Source of the DNA: Crickella sp963642455
Lineage (GTDB): Bacteria > Bacillota > Clostridia > Peptostreptococcales > Anaerovoracaceae
DNA: 64,000 nucleotides
Reading direction: 5' to 3'
Assembly: GCA_963642455.1 (NCBI GenBank)
Contig: CAVIGM010000003.1
Coordinates: 1 to 64,000, forward strand
Made by a program: the position numbers and the translations under genes. The notes under the pieces are model-generated. The model had not been told where the DNA came from and ran no database searches. It worked only from the letters and a program-made list of their open reading frames with translations. Positions 26,338 through 34,447 of the stretch are shown here, piece after piece. The first letter of the stretch is position 1. Each line of letters begins with the position of its first letter.

Positions 26338-27138
26338 TCAATTTTCGAACTTTACAAGCTTGATTTTGCTATTTCGGTCAGCGAAAAGCAAATCCGTCAT
26401 CGAAATAAAGTTGTCTGAAAGGTCGCTTGCATAATATCTGTCGTTGAAATCGTTTCGTTCTGCGAGCATATCGTTCTCTTTGAGATAATTTGCAAGCTCG
26501 TTTACAACTTCTGTTGACGAGTTGTAGAGATTGAGCTTAGGATACAGCTTTCTTATATGCTTAGCTATAAGCGGATAATGCGTGCATCCGAGTATCAGAT
26601 TATCGAAGTCATTCTCACTAATGAAGTCATCAAGATAATATGCGACTGTCTTCTCCATTATTTCTGTATCGGCAAAGCCCTCTTCTATCAAAGGAACAAG
26701 GGCCGGGCAGGCAAGGCTGTAGGTCTTAATCTCAGGCTTAAGCTCATGCAGCTTCTTTGAGTAGACATCGCTTGATATCGTAGCCTTAGTCGCAATAATG
26801 CCAACCTTGTCGCAGCCATCGCTTATTACCTTTCGAACTGTCGGTCCGACAACTCCGTAAATAGGAACATCAGGATATTTGGCTCTCAGCGAATCAAGGG
26901 CCATAGCCGTAACAGTATTGCAGGCGATTATTACAAGCTTGACATCCTTAGATATAAGGTAGTCAACTATCTGCCCTGCGAATTCTTTAATTGTCTCTGG
27001 TGATTTCGAACCGTAAGGTGTTCTTGCCGTATCTCCAAAATACAGGACCTTCTCATTCGGGAGCTTCTCGTGAAGTTCCTGAACGCTGGTCAAGCCGCCT
27101 AAGCCGGAATCGAAAAACCCAATAGGTCTGTTATCCAT
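26338..27138 (-). CDS. murI: Glutamate racemase
   Basis: It makes D-glutamate for peptidoglycan. The 266-residue protein begins with the family signature IGFFDSGLGGLTSV and carries the two catalytic Cys contexts, IIACNTVTAMAL and LILGCTHYPLIAKH. FGDTARTPYG is also conserved. It sits downstream of fba in transcription order (65 nt), with the CYTH gene after it. Confidence 0.97.
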   Translation of the reverse strand: MDNRPIGFFDSGLGGLTSVQELHEKLPNEKVLYFGDTARTPYGSKSPETIKEFAGQIVDYLISKDVKLVIIACNTVTAMALDSLRAKYPDVPIYGVVGPTVRKVISDGCDKVGIIATKATISSDVYSKKLHELKPEIKTYSLACPALVPLIEEGFADTEIMEKTVAYYLDDFISENDFDNLILGCTHYPLIAKHIRKLYPKLNLYNSSTEVVNELANYLKENDMLAERNDFNDRYYASDLSDNFISMTDLLFADRNSKIKLVKFEN

Positions 27139-27203
27139 ATTATACTTCTTTCGCTAAATCCCTCTCGAAATTTTATTATTAAAAGCCTGTCATTAGTTCG
27201 AAT

Positions 27204-28142
27204 TTAGATTCTGTCGTTGCTGCCAAGAACATCTACGATCTTGTGAGCTACCATATCCTTAACTGCCTGACGAGCTGGCTTCAGATACTGGCGAGGGTCG
27301 AAGTGGTCAGGATGCTCTGCCATGTATTTTCTTATGCTTGCTGTAATTGCAAGGCGAATATCCGAGTCGATATTGATCTTGCATACTGCAGAAGCTGCTG
27401 CCTGACGAAGCTGATCTTCTGGCACTCCGATTGCTCCTGGCATTGCGCCGCCGTATTTATTTATCTCAGCAACAAATTCCTGAGGAACTGAGGATGCTCC
27501 ATGGAGAACGATTGGGAAGCCCGGCAGTCTTCTTGCTACTTCATCGAGTACATCAAATCTAAGCTGTGGCTTGGTGCCTGGCTTGAATTTGTATGCGCCG
27601 TGTGATGTGCCGATTGCGATTGCAAGCGAGTCGCAGCCAGTTCTTGCTACAAATTCCTCAACCTCTTCAGGCTTGGTATAAGATGCATTTCCAGACTCAA
27701 CTACAACATCGTCCTCGATTCCGGCAAGAGTTCCAAGCTCGGCTTCAACTACTACGCCTCTTTCGTGAGCATAGTCTACAACCTTCTTCGCAAGCTCAAT
27801 ATTCTGGTCGAATGGCAGCGAGGATCCGTCTATCATTACCGATGTGAAACCGCCGTCGATGCAGGACTTGCAAGTCTCGAAGTCAGGGCCGTGGTCAAGG
27901 TGAAGTGCGATAGGAATCTCAGGGCATTCAATCAGTGCGGCCTCAACCATCTTCACAAGATATGTGTGGTTAGCATAGGCTCTTGCGCCCTTTGATACCT
28001 GCAGAATTACAGGCGACCTATTCTCCTTGCAGGCCTCGGTGATGCCCTGCACGATTTCCATATTATTAACATTAAAAGCGCCTATGGCATATCCTCCAGC
28101 ATAGGCTTTGTCGAACATTTCTTTGGTAGTTACTAAAGGCAT
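27204..28142 (-). CDS. fba: Fructose-bisphosphate aldolase, class II
   Basis: This zinc enzyme cleaves fructose 1,6-bisphosphate in glycolysis. The 312-residue protein has GAFNVNNMEIVQGI, the zinc ligands in ALHLDHGPDFETC, VEAELGTLAG, GTSHGAYKF and LHGASSVP, and the catalytic Asp in the HLDHG block. GKINIDSD-type VCKINIDSDIRLA is present. This is the class IIA/GatY-like branch. Sugar specificity is inferred as fructose 1,6-bisphosphate because no tagatose or galactitol genes are nearby. Confidence 0.95.
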   Translation of the reverse strand: MPLVTTKEMFDKAYAGGYAIGAFNVNNMEIVQGITEACKENRSPVILQVSKGARAYANHTYLVKMVEAALIECPEIPIALHLDHGPDFETCKSCIDGGFTSVMIDGSSLPFDQNIELAKKVVDYAHERGVVVEAELGTLAGIEDDVVVESGNASYTKPEEVEEFVARTGCDSLAIAIGTSHGAYKFKPGTKPQLRFDVLDEVARRLPGFPIVLHGASSVPQEFVAEINKYGGAMPGAIGVPEDQLRQAAASAVCKINIDSDIRLAITASIRKYMAEHPDHFDPRQYLKPARQAVKDMVAHKIVDVLGSNDRI

Positions 28143-28277
28143 TGTATCTCTCTCCCTTTTCGTTTAATTATTATGTGAAGACTCTTAATTTGAGCCACTT
28201 TAATGCATTGTAAATATAACATAAATTGACTTATATCGCCACAATGGAAAAATGAAGATTAGATGTGCATAAATTCA

Positions 28278-28286
28278 TGCTATAAT
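28278..28286 (+). promoter_or_regulatory. Extended -10 promoter of the acyltransferase gene
   Basis: TGC-TATAAT is a perfect extended -10; the nearest -35-like sequence is weak (TTAGAT, 28259-28264). The predicted start is near 28293, giving a leader of about 33 nt. The same CATGCTATAAT string occurs upstream of dus. Confidence 0.7.
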
Positions 28287-28325
28287 AGAAGAAAATTTGC
28301 GAAGAAGAAATAACGAGACTATTTA

Positions 28326-29501
28326 ATGAAGAACACACGTCACAAATTCGCCTATTCAATCGGCGGCACTTTATCCAAGCCTTGGGTAGCCAAGTTCAAC
28401 TTCCATACCACTCCCTACACTCACAAAGGGGACTGGCCCTATGTTGTTCTATCCAATCACAATACAGACTACGATCCACTTTTTCTGAGACAGACTTTTA
28501 GCGAGCCGATGTATTTCGTCGCAGCTGAGAACATTCTTCGTATGGGCCTTGCAAGCAAGCTCATCGTCCGCTACTTCGACCCGATTTTCCGAATTAAAGG
28601 CAAGCAGGAAATCCGAACGACCTCAGAGGTTCTGAGAAGGCTTCGCGCGGGCAACAACGTATGTATTTTCGCTGAGGGCAACCGCTCCTTCAACGGCGTA
28701 ACCGGCTATATTTTTCCCGCAACTGCTAAGCTTGTCAAAAAATCTGGCGCAGGTCTCATCACGTACAGGCTCTCGGGCGGCTATCTTTCGTCGCCAAGAT
28801 GGAGTAGGTCGCTGAGAAAAGGCGAAATGAAAGGTGAGATTGTGGGCGTCTACTCGCCTGAGGAGTTGGCTAAGCTTAGCTCCGATGAGCTTCATCAGAT
28901 AATCGTAAGGGACCTTTATGAGGACGCCTATGAGAGTCAGGAGATTAAGCCTATCGCTTACAAGGGCGAGAAGCTTGCCGAAGGACTTGAATCGACGCTC
29001 TTCACCTGCCCTTGCTGCAAATCCATCGGGACGCTTCACACTCACGACGATATCATAGAATGTTCCTGCGGCTATCGGGCTAAATATGATGAATACGGAT
29101 ATATTGTTGAAGCCGACGGAAGTCGCAAGACCATAAAGGCCCTCGACAGATGGCAGTACAATCTTTTGCGAGAGCAAGTTAAGGAGATGGCGGGAGGCAC
29201 TGAAGCCTTGCTTTTCCAAGACGCCAATATTTCTCTAAGAAAAATCGGCCCAGACCACGAGCTTGTGTCCGAGGAGATGGGAACGCTCTACGGCTACTGC
29301 GACAGGCTCGTCTTCGCGAATGACAATGCAAGCTATAGCTTCGGTTTCGACATTCTATCGGGGCTTAGCATCTTCGGGAATAACAAAATGGTGCTTAATT
29401 ATAAGGACGGCGAACTTAAGCATTACGAGATGCATGGGCCTTTCTCGTACTCCGCCCTTAAATATCTATATCTTTACGAAATCTTCAATGCTGTTATATA
29501 A
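28326..29501 (+). CDS. PlsC-like acyltransferase with C-terminal zinc ribbon
   Basis: The first 200 residues resemble 1-acyl-glycerol-3-phosphate acyltransferases: the catalytic HNTDYD (residues 45-50, HX4D), and FAEGNRSFNG (EGNR at 117-120) for phosphate binding. Unlike ordinary PlsC, a zinc ribbon follows (C228, C230/C231, C246, C248), then about 140 residues without a motif I know. There is no obvious membrane helix, so it may be peripheral. The ribosome site is weak. The substrate may be a lipid acceptor other than lysophosphatidate. Confidence 0.82.
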   Translation: MKNTRHKFAYSIGGTLSKPWVAKFNFHTTPYTHKGDWPYVVLSNHNTDYDPLFLRQTFSEPMYFVAAENILRMGLASKLIVRYFDPIFRIKGKQEIRTTSEVLRRLRAGNNVCIFAEGNRSFNGVTGYIFPATAKLVKKSGAGLITYRLSGGYLSSPRWSRSLRKGEMKGEIVGVYSPEELAKLSSDELHQIIVRDLYEDAYESQEIKPIAYKGEKLAEGLESTLFTCPCCKSIGTLHTHDDIIECSCGYRAKYDEYGYIVEADGSRKTIKALDRWQYNLLREQVKEMAGGTEALLFQDANISLRKIGPDHELVSEEMGTLYGYCDRLVFANDNASYSFGFDILSGLSIFGNNKMVLNYKDGELKHYEMHGPFSYSALKYLYLYEIFNAVI

Positions 29502-29640
29502 TTTGAAGGTGAAATCGGCGAGATTAGTCGTCGAATTAGATTGGCAATAAATCGGTGGCAGCAGTCGCCGAACGAAGCATAACACTAAGAAAACTAAAAC
29601 TAAGACTAAGAAAGAAAGAAAAAAGAATTGGAGGCTATCG

Positions 29641-31017
29641 ATGGACTATTCAGCTCAAAACGTTGCACTTTGGAATCCGATCATTCAGATCGGCCTAATC
29701 GCTATTGTAATTCTTCTTGCAAATGCATTAAGACGCAAAGTCGCTTTCATTAGAAACAGTATGATACCGACCGCTGTATTGGCAGGCTTCATACTGCTTT
29801 TTCTTAAACTTCTCGGAATAGCACCCGTTGATGAAGACTTCAGTTCAAATATCACATATCACTGCATCGCCCTTGGCTTCATCGCTCTGAGCCTCAGAGT
29901 TCCGGAGGCTGGTGATGTTAAAGGCGACACTCTTACAGGTCTTAAATCAGGAAGCATAATCGTAGGCTCCTATATGATACAGGCTCTTACAGGCCTTATC
30001 ATCTCAGTGACCTTGGCGCTTACCGTAATGCCAGGTCTCTTCCATGCTTGCGGAATTCTCCTTCCAATGGGCTACGGACAAGGCCCAGGACAAGCCAATA
30101 ACGTCGGTCTTACATACGAAGCACTCGGCTTTGAAGGCGGACAGTCCTTCGGACTTTCCATCGCTGCTGCCGGCTACCTTTGCGCTTGCACCGTCGGAGT
30201 TTTCTATATTGCATATCTTCAGAAGAAAGGCAAGGTCAAGAAAGTCGACCACGACGAGCTTTCGGGTTCTGTTACAATCGATATTTTCCAAGCCGAGAAC
30301 GAGCTTCCGATTGCAGAGTCAATTGATAGAGCGTCCATTCAGGTTGCACTTGTATTGATTGTATATGTAATCACTTACCTTATGACCGCTGGAATTACAG
30401 GCCTTCTGACAAGTAAGGCTCCAGGATTAGCTGGCACACTTAACCCACTTCTTTGGGGCTTCAACTTCATGATTGGCGCAGGCGTTGCTGTACTTTTCAA
30501 AATCGGATTAAGGAAGCTCAACGAGGCAAAGATCGTTAAGCATCAATATCAGAACAATTATCTTCTGAATAGAATTTCTGGTCTTGCATTCGATATCATG
30601 ATTGTTTCCGCAATTTCGACAATCAATATTTCTAAGCTCAGTGGCCTTTGGGTACCATTCATTCTGATGGCAATTGCAGGCGCAATAGTGACACTCATTC
30701 ACCTTCAGTTCACCTGCAAGAAGGCTTATGGAGATTACTACTACGAGGGCCTTGTGTCCATGTACGGAATGATGACAGGAACAATCAGTTCGGGCATAAT
30801 TCTCCTTCGTGAAATCGACCCTGAATTCAAGACGCCGGCAGCTAACAATTTGGTTGTAGGCTCAAGCTTTGCAATCGCACTTGGATTCCCGCTGCTGATT
30901 CTTGTCGGCATCGCGCCTAAGTCGATCATGTCCTGCCTTATCGTAATGGCAATTGTCCTCGTATATTATCTGGTGCTTCTTAAGATTACGTGCATCAAGG
31001 GAAAGTCCAAACGCTAA
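29641..31017 (+). CDS. GltS-like sodium:glutamate symporter
   Basis: The 458-residue membrane protein has ten or more hydrophobic segments in two halves. It carries GltS-family features such as the glycine-rich MGYGQGPGQANNVGLTYEALG and, in the second half, GMMTGTISSGIILLREIDPEF, the two re-entrant loop motifs. It is likely a Na+-coupled importer of glutamate or a related acid. TTGGAGG precedes the ATG. It stands alone, with A-rich CTAAGA repeats in its leader. The exact substrate is not visible. Confidence 0.85.
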   Translation: MDYSAQNVALWNPIIQIGLIAIVILLANALRRKVAFIRNSMIPTAVLAGFILLFLKLLGIAPVDEDFSSNITYHCIALGFIALSLRVPEAGDVKGDTLTGLKSGSIIVGSYMIQALTGLIISVTLALTVMPGLFHACGILLPMGYGQGPGQANNVGLTYEALGFEGGQSFGLSIAAAGYLCACTVGVFYIAYLQKKGKVKKVDHDELSGSVTIDIFQAENELPIAESIDRASIQVALVLIVYVITYLMTAGITGLLTSKAPGLAGTLNPLLWGFNFMIGAGVAVLFKIGLRKLNEAKIVKHQYQNNYLLNRISGLAFDIMIVSAISTINISKLSGLWVPFILMAIAGAIVTLIHLQFTCKKAYGDYYYEGLVSMYGMMTGTISSGIILLREIDPEFKTPAANNLVVGSSFAIALGFPLLILVGIAPKSIMSCLIVMAIVLVYYLVLLKITCIKGKSKR

Positions 31018-31074
31018 GTACGAACGTCAGCAAAGGCCCTTCAAGCAACAATCGTCGCGCCAAGTGGCGAAGAT
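31006..31074 (-). repeat. Hairpin-rich repeat element in convergent spacer (copy 2)
   Basis: Read on the minus strand, this segment aligns to 3696-3764 with about four-fifths identity. Shared blocks are TCTTCGCCAC, GGCGCG, CTTGAAGGGCCTTTG and GTACTTAGCG. It overlaps the last codons of the GltS-like gene. Confidence 0.75.
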
Positions 31075-31083
31075 GAAAGATGG

Positions 31084-31126
31084 AAAAAAATGCTGTAACT
31101 ATCGAACACCCGATAGTTACAGCATT
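31084..31126 (-). terminator. Intrinsic terminator with 16-bp perfect stem
   Basis: AATGCTGTAACTATCG (31089-31104) pairs fully with CGATAGTTACAGCATT (31111-31126) around a 6-nt loop. On the minus strand it is followed by a run of U (31090-31084), so it terminates the C_GCAxxG gene. On the plus strand CTTTGATT follows, so it can also serve the GltS-like gene. Confidence 0.93.
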
Positions 31127-31149
31127 CTTTGATTCTATTGCGGTTGAAC

Positions 31150-31926
31150 TTATTTCTTCTCGACGGTGGTTTCGGCCTTCCATCTCAGCTTGAAGGCCTT
31201 GAGGAATCCCATGGTTGGCGTTTCGAGGTGCACCTTCTGGTCTGCCTCGCTCTCCCATTCTTCGAATAGCTGAAGAATTAGGTCGTTGTCCTCTGGAATA
31301 ATGTACTCGTATCTTATGCAACCTGGCTCTGCTTGGACAATCTCAGAAATTCTATTGCTTGTGACTGAATCTGCGAAGCCGTCGCGCTGCTCCTTGGTTG
31401 CGAAGCTATAGGTCACATTCAATTTCAAGGCTTTTGCGTTGGTGTCAGCAGAGCAAGCATTGCCGCCTAATAGATATTGCTCGGCGATCTGGGCTGCTGT
31501 TCTGCAAGCGGCTACGCAAGGTCTGCTCGTATAATATTCTTCCGTTCTGACTGCAGGCTCTTCAAGGTCTTCGCCTTTCTTAAGGCCGAGAAGTTCCCTG
31601 CAAATTATCGTCTTATGTACCTCTTCGAACTTGGCGCACATTTCCTGCTCAAGTGCATAGAGGGCTTTCTTCCCTTCGGAATCTGCGGGATCCGAATAGC
31701 CTTTGAAGGCTCCAAGGAGCATCGTCATTCCGCAGACTGCTCCGCATACCTCACGCAGCTTGCCGAGGCCTGCACCGAATGCACTTGCCATTTGGGCAGC
31801 CTCCGGAACAGTCATTTCAAGTTCGTCTGCGAAGGCTGCATATACGGACTGGCTGCAGTTATACCCTTGTCTGAAAAGTTCCTCGGCTCTGTCAGCCTTT
31901 GTAATTGCTTTGTCTTTGATTTCCAT
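31150..31926 (-). CDS. C_GCAxxG_C_C family protein fused to an ABM domain
   Basis: Residues 1-150 belong to the C_GCAxxG_C_C family: the cysteines fall in GYNCSQSVYAAF, FGAGLGKLREVCGAVCGMTMLLG, TIICRELLG and SRPCVAACRTAAQIAE. These suit a metal or redox centre. Residues 165-255 form an antibiotic-biosynthesis-monooxygenase (ABM) type ferredoxin-like domain (AEPGCIRYEYIIPEDN, LFEEWESEADQKVHLETP), often a small-molecule oxygenase or binding module. I start at the second ATG, 8 nt after AAAGGA. The function of the fusion is unknown; electron transfer or detoxification are guesses. Confidence 0.82.
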   Translation of the reverse strand: MEIKDKAITKADRAEELFRQGYNCSQSVYAAFADELEMTVPEAAQMASAFGAGLGKLREVCGAVCGMTMLLGAFKGYSDPADSEGKKALYALEQEMCAKFEEVHKTIICRELLGLKKGEDLEEPAVRTEEYYTSRPCVAACRTAAQIAEQYLLGGNACSADTNAKALKLNVTYSFATKEQRDGFADSVTSNRISEIVQAEPGCIRYEYIIPEDNDLILQLFEEWESEADQKVHLETPTMGFLKAFKLRWKAETTVEKK

Positions 31927-32045
31927 TTGAACCATCCTTTCCGCCTAATGTTGATCTTGATTCGTTCCCAATTCCTCGCAATTTGTCTTAAGATATCGCA
32001 AGACTTCGCAGGGAATTGAGGCCATATCCTATTCCTATCCTATTC

Positions 32046-33485
32046 TTATTCTTCGCCATCCTCGTAGTCGACACAAGGTATTGTAATCGTGAAGCAGGTG
32101 CCCTCGCCGAGCTTGCTGTCAAGCGCAATACTCGACATATTATTCTGCAGAATCTGCTGAACTATCGCAAGGCCAAGTCCCGTTCCTTTATGCGGCCCCT
32201 TCGTTGTATAGAAAGGCTCAAAAATCTTATCCTTTATACTATCGTCAATTCCGCAGCCGTTGTCACTGACCTTAATCTCGATGTTGTCACCCCTATTCTC
32301 TGTCGAAATCCTCACGATTCCACCGTCCGGCTCGAGCGCATGGAAGGCATTTGTAATAAGATTTATAAATATCTGAGAAAATTGAGTCTCATCGAAGCAA
32401 ATCCGCATATCGGAGTTAAGCTCTGTAACAACCTGCACATTCTCGAACCGAACAGGCTCAAGCAAGTTAAGTATGCTCAAGATAAGTTCGTTTGGATTGA
32501 TTATCCCTATCGCACCTCTGTCCCCTTTTCCCGAGATAAGGCTGAGCCTTTTGACAAGGTTTCTTGCCTTATCAGCGGAATTATATATTTCGAGAAGTTC
32601 ATCATAGTGCTCGTTGTCCTCAGGCGCTGTCTCGTTGAGAAGAAGCAGGCTATATCCTATTATCGGAGTCAGCATATTATTGAATTCGTGGGCAATTCCC
32701 GCAGTCAGAGTTCCAAGATACTCAAGTCTCTGGTGATGTTCAATCTCCGCCTGCTGGTCAAGAAGTTGCTTGGTATATTCAGTCTCTTTCTTGAGGCCCT
32801 CAAGTTGATTCTCAAGCAGTGACTGTTTCTTTGATCTCATATAAATCGCAACGACGAGTATGACAACGCTGGCAACCGTCGCAGCAACGCTGAGCAGGAG
32901 CATCAGCATTATTTTCTTAAGAGAATTGAAAATATACGAGCTATCGCCCGAAACCATTATGGAAATCTGGCCGTTCTGTGACTTGACAGACGGAATCACC
33001 ACTCCCCTGTAATTGCTACTGCCCCCATTGGGATTCTTGCGAGAAAAAGCGTCGGTGTCGGTCTTGCCTTTTCTAATATGTTCAATCAGCGTCTTATATT
33101 GCGCGCTCTGCTTCTCGAGATCTTCCGGTGCTACCACCGAATAAATCGGGCTCGTATCATCATTTTGGAGCAGCACACCAGTATTCTCGTCATAGAAAAC
33201 AATCAAATATTTATCGAAGAGCTTGCTGTCTACCGCATCATAGTAAAACTGCTGCCAAGCTTTCCTATCACCCGACGCGTAATAATCTTTATCGCCATTG
33301 TTAAGCATGGAACTGAGGCTGTAGTCGAGAGAATTCGCGACCTCCGTCACCTGCTTGTCGTATTCGCTAATCAGAAGATTTGATGTTGCATTGTACGAAT
33401 CATAGGTTGCTCCAACACTAAAGATCGAAACAAAGCATAGAATCATCAATATCACCTGCGCCAAATTTTTCTGACCTTGCTTCAT
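32046..33485 (-). CDS. Membrane sensor histidine kinase
   Basis: The 479-residue kinase has a transmembrane helix (about 10-27), an extracellular sensory region of about 165 residues (likely a double-Cache or PAS-like fold; FYDENTGVLLQND and QNGQISIMVSGDSSY are its strands), a second helix (190-215), a coiled coil, and then HisKA with AHEFNN (H266). The ATPase domain shows NLITNAFHAL (N box), SDNGCGI (G1) and GTGLGLAIV (G2). The HEFN type resembles NtrB-like kinases. The divergent response regulator at 33705 is its probable partner. The signal is unknown. Confidence 0.92.
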   Translation of the reverse strand: MKQGQKNLAQVILMILCFVSIFSVGATYDSYNATSNLLISEYDKQVTEVANSLDYSLSSMLNNGDKDYYASGDRKAWQQFYYDAVDSKLFDKYLIVFYDENTGVLLQNDDTSPIYSVVAPEDLEKQSAQYKTLIEHIRKGKTDTDAFSRKNPNGGSSNYRGVVIPSVKSQNGQISIMVSGDSSYIFNSLKKIMLMLLLSVAATVASVVILVVAIYMRSKKQSLLENQLEGLKKETEYTKQLLDQQAEIEHHQRLEYLGTLTAGIAHEFNNMLTPIIGYSLLLLNETAPEDNEHYDELLEIYNSADKARNLVKRLSLISGKGDRGAIGIINPNELILSILNLLEPVRFENVQVVTELNSDMRICFDETQFSQIFINLITNAFHALEPDGGIVRISTENRGDNIEIKVSDNGCGIDDSIKDKIFEPFYTTKGPHKGTGLGLAIVQQILQNNMSSIALDSKLGEGTCFTITIPCVDYEDGEE

Positions 33486-33486
33486 T

Positions 33487-33546
33487 ATTTGAACCTCATT
33501 GAAATATTGCTGTTCAAATTATATAATATTACATATTGTGTTTCAA
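33487..33546 (-). promoter_or_regulatory. Promoter and leader hairpin of the sensor kinase
   Basis: TTGAAA (33546-33541), a 17-nt spacer and TATAAT (33523-33518) form a strong promoter on the minus strand. Within the short leader, ATTTGAAC (33487-33494) is inverted as GTTCAAAT (33512-33519), flanking the ribosome site GAGG. It could be a hairpin controlling initiation or a dimeric repressor site. Confidence 0.75.
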
Positions 33547-33582
33547 AAATATTTAGAATATTTAGAGACTAATGGTAAAAAT

Positions 33583-33663
33583 GATATCGGAGGATTCGGA
33601 GGATATCGAAGATTCGAAAATATCGGAAGATTCGGAGGATTCCGAGGATTCCGAAGACTCAGA
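33583..33663. repeat. Nine tandem copies of a 9-bp unit upstream of the response regulator
   Basis: Nine contiguous units derive from GGATTCGGA (GATATCGGA, GGATTCGGA, GGATATCGA, AGATTCGAA, AATATCGGA, AGATTCGGA, GGATTCCGA twice, AGACTCAGA). They occupy the leader of the plus-strand regulator gene. Because the period is three codons, the minus strand reads as a Ser/Glu-rich string, but no start or coding context supports a protein. Confidence 0.92.
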
Positions 33664-33704
33664 AGAACGCACAAAGAAGAATATACGAGACGGGAATTTA
33701 TAAA

Positions 33705-34388
33705 ATGAACAAGAAAGTACTAATTGTTGATGACGACCAGGCAATACTGAATATGGTTTCGAAGGTAATCCGCAGTAATTCGATGGATTATGAGACAGCC
33801 ACAAGCGGCGAAGAGGCTCTTTATCTAATCGACGAGCAGAAATACGACCTGATGCTTCTTGATATCAATATGAGCGGCATCGACGGATTCGAGGTAATTA
33901 AGAAGCTAAGAGAAGAGAACAATTCTCTTCCTATTATTGTTATCAGCGGCCGCAAGGACGATTACGACGCCCTTTATGGCATGGAAATCGGCGCCGACGA
34001 TTATATTTTCAAGCCTTTCAATCCTGTAATTCTTGGTGCAAAAGTCAAGGCTCTGGTTCGCCGCAGCGAGCATGCCGATTCTCAGGACAACCCTGTACTT
34101 AAGGCCGGACCTTTCGAATACAACACAAGCACCCTGCGTTTTTACAAAAACGGCACCGAGATTAGCCTTTCGAGCAAGGAGAGCGCTCTGATTAAGCTCC
34201 TCCTTGATAATGTAGGCGAGCTTTTCACTAAAGATTCGCTCTATGATCTTGTCTGGGGCTCCCCTGTAGTAGACGAGAATACCATCACCGTATATATCAA
34301 CAGACTTCGCCAGAAGATTGAAGACGATCCGTCTAAGCCTCAATATATTGTTACTGTAAGAGGGCTTGGATATAGATTTGTGATATAA
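33705..34388 (+). CDS. OmpR/PhoB family response regulator
   Basis: The 227-residue protein has a receiver domain with acidic pocket VDDDQ, phospho-acceptor Asp in LMLLDINMSGIDGFEV (D52 region), Thr/Ser switch VISGRKDD and Lys in IFKPF. A C-terminal winged-helix domain follows (LSSKESALIKLLLDNVGELFTKDSLYDLVWG ... VYINRLRQKIEDDPSKPQYIVTVRGLGYRF). It should bind DNA as a dimer when phosphorylated, most likely by the divergently encoded kinase. The long tandem-repeat leader separates the two genes. Target genes cannot be read from the window. Confidence 0.95.
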   Translation: MNKKVLIVDDDQAILNMVSKVIRSNSMDYETATSGEEALYLIDEQKYDLMLLDINMSGIDGFEVIKKLREENNSLPIIVISGRKDDYDALYGMEIGADDYIFKPFNPVILGAKVKALVRRSEHADSQDNPVLKAGPFEYNTSTLRFYKNGTEISLSSKESALIKLLLDNVGELFTKDSLYDLVWGSPVVDENTITVYINRLRQKIEDDPSKPQYIVTVRGLGYRFVI

Positions 34389-34391
34389 CAT

Positions 34392-34425
34392 AAAGACTCA
34401 AGACATAGGTCTTGAGTCTTTTTTT
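34392..34425 (+). terminator. Intrinsic terminator after the response regulator
   Basis: AAAGACTCAAGAC (34392-34404), loop ATAG, GTCTTGAGTCTTT (34409-34421), followed by more T residues. A 13-bp perfect stem between convergent genes. Confidence 0.93.
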
Positions 34426-34447
34426 CTTGAGTCTTGATTCTCGCCCC

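Noticed and set aside
32016..32822. Open frame of 268 codons on the plus strand
   Set aside because: It is antisense to the kinase domain of the sensor histidine kinase and reads as a shadow of it.
33583..33663. CRISPR array or Ser/Glu-rich coding repeat
   Set aside because: Units are contiguous 9-mers without spacers; the minus-strand frame lacks a start and crosses into the promoter region.
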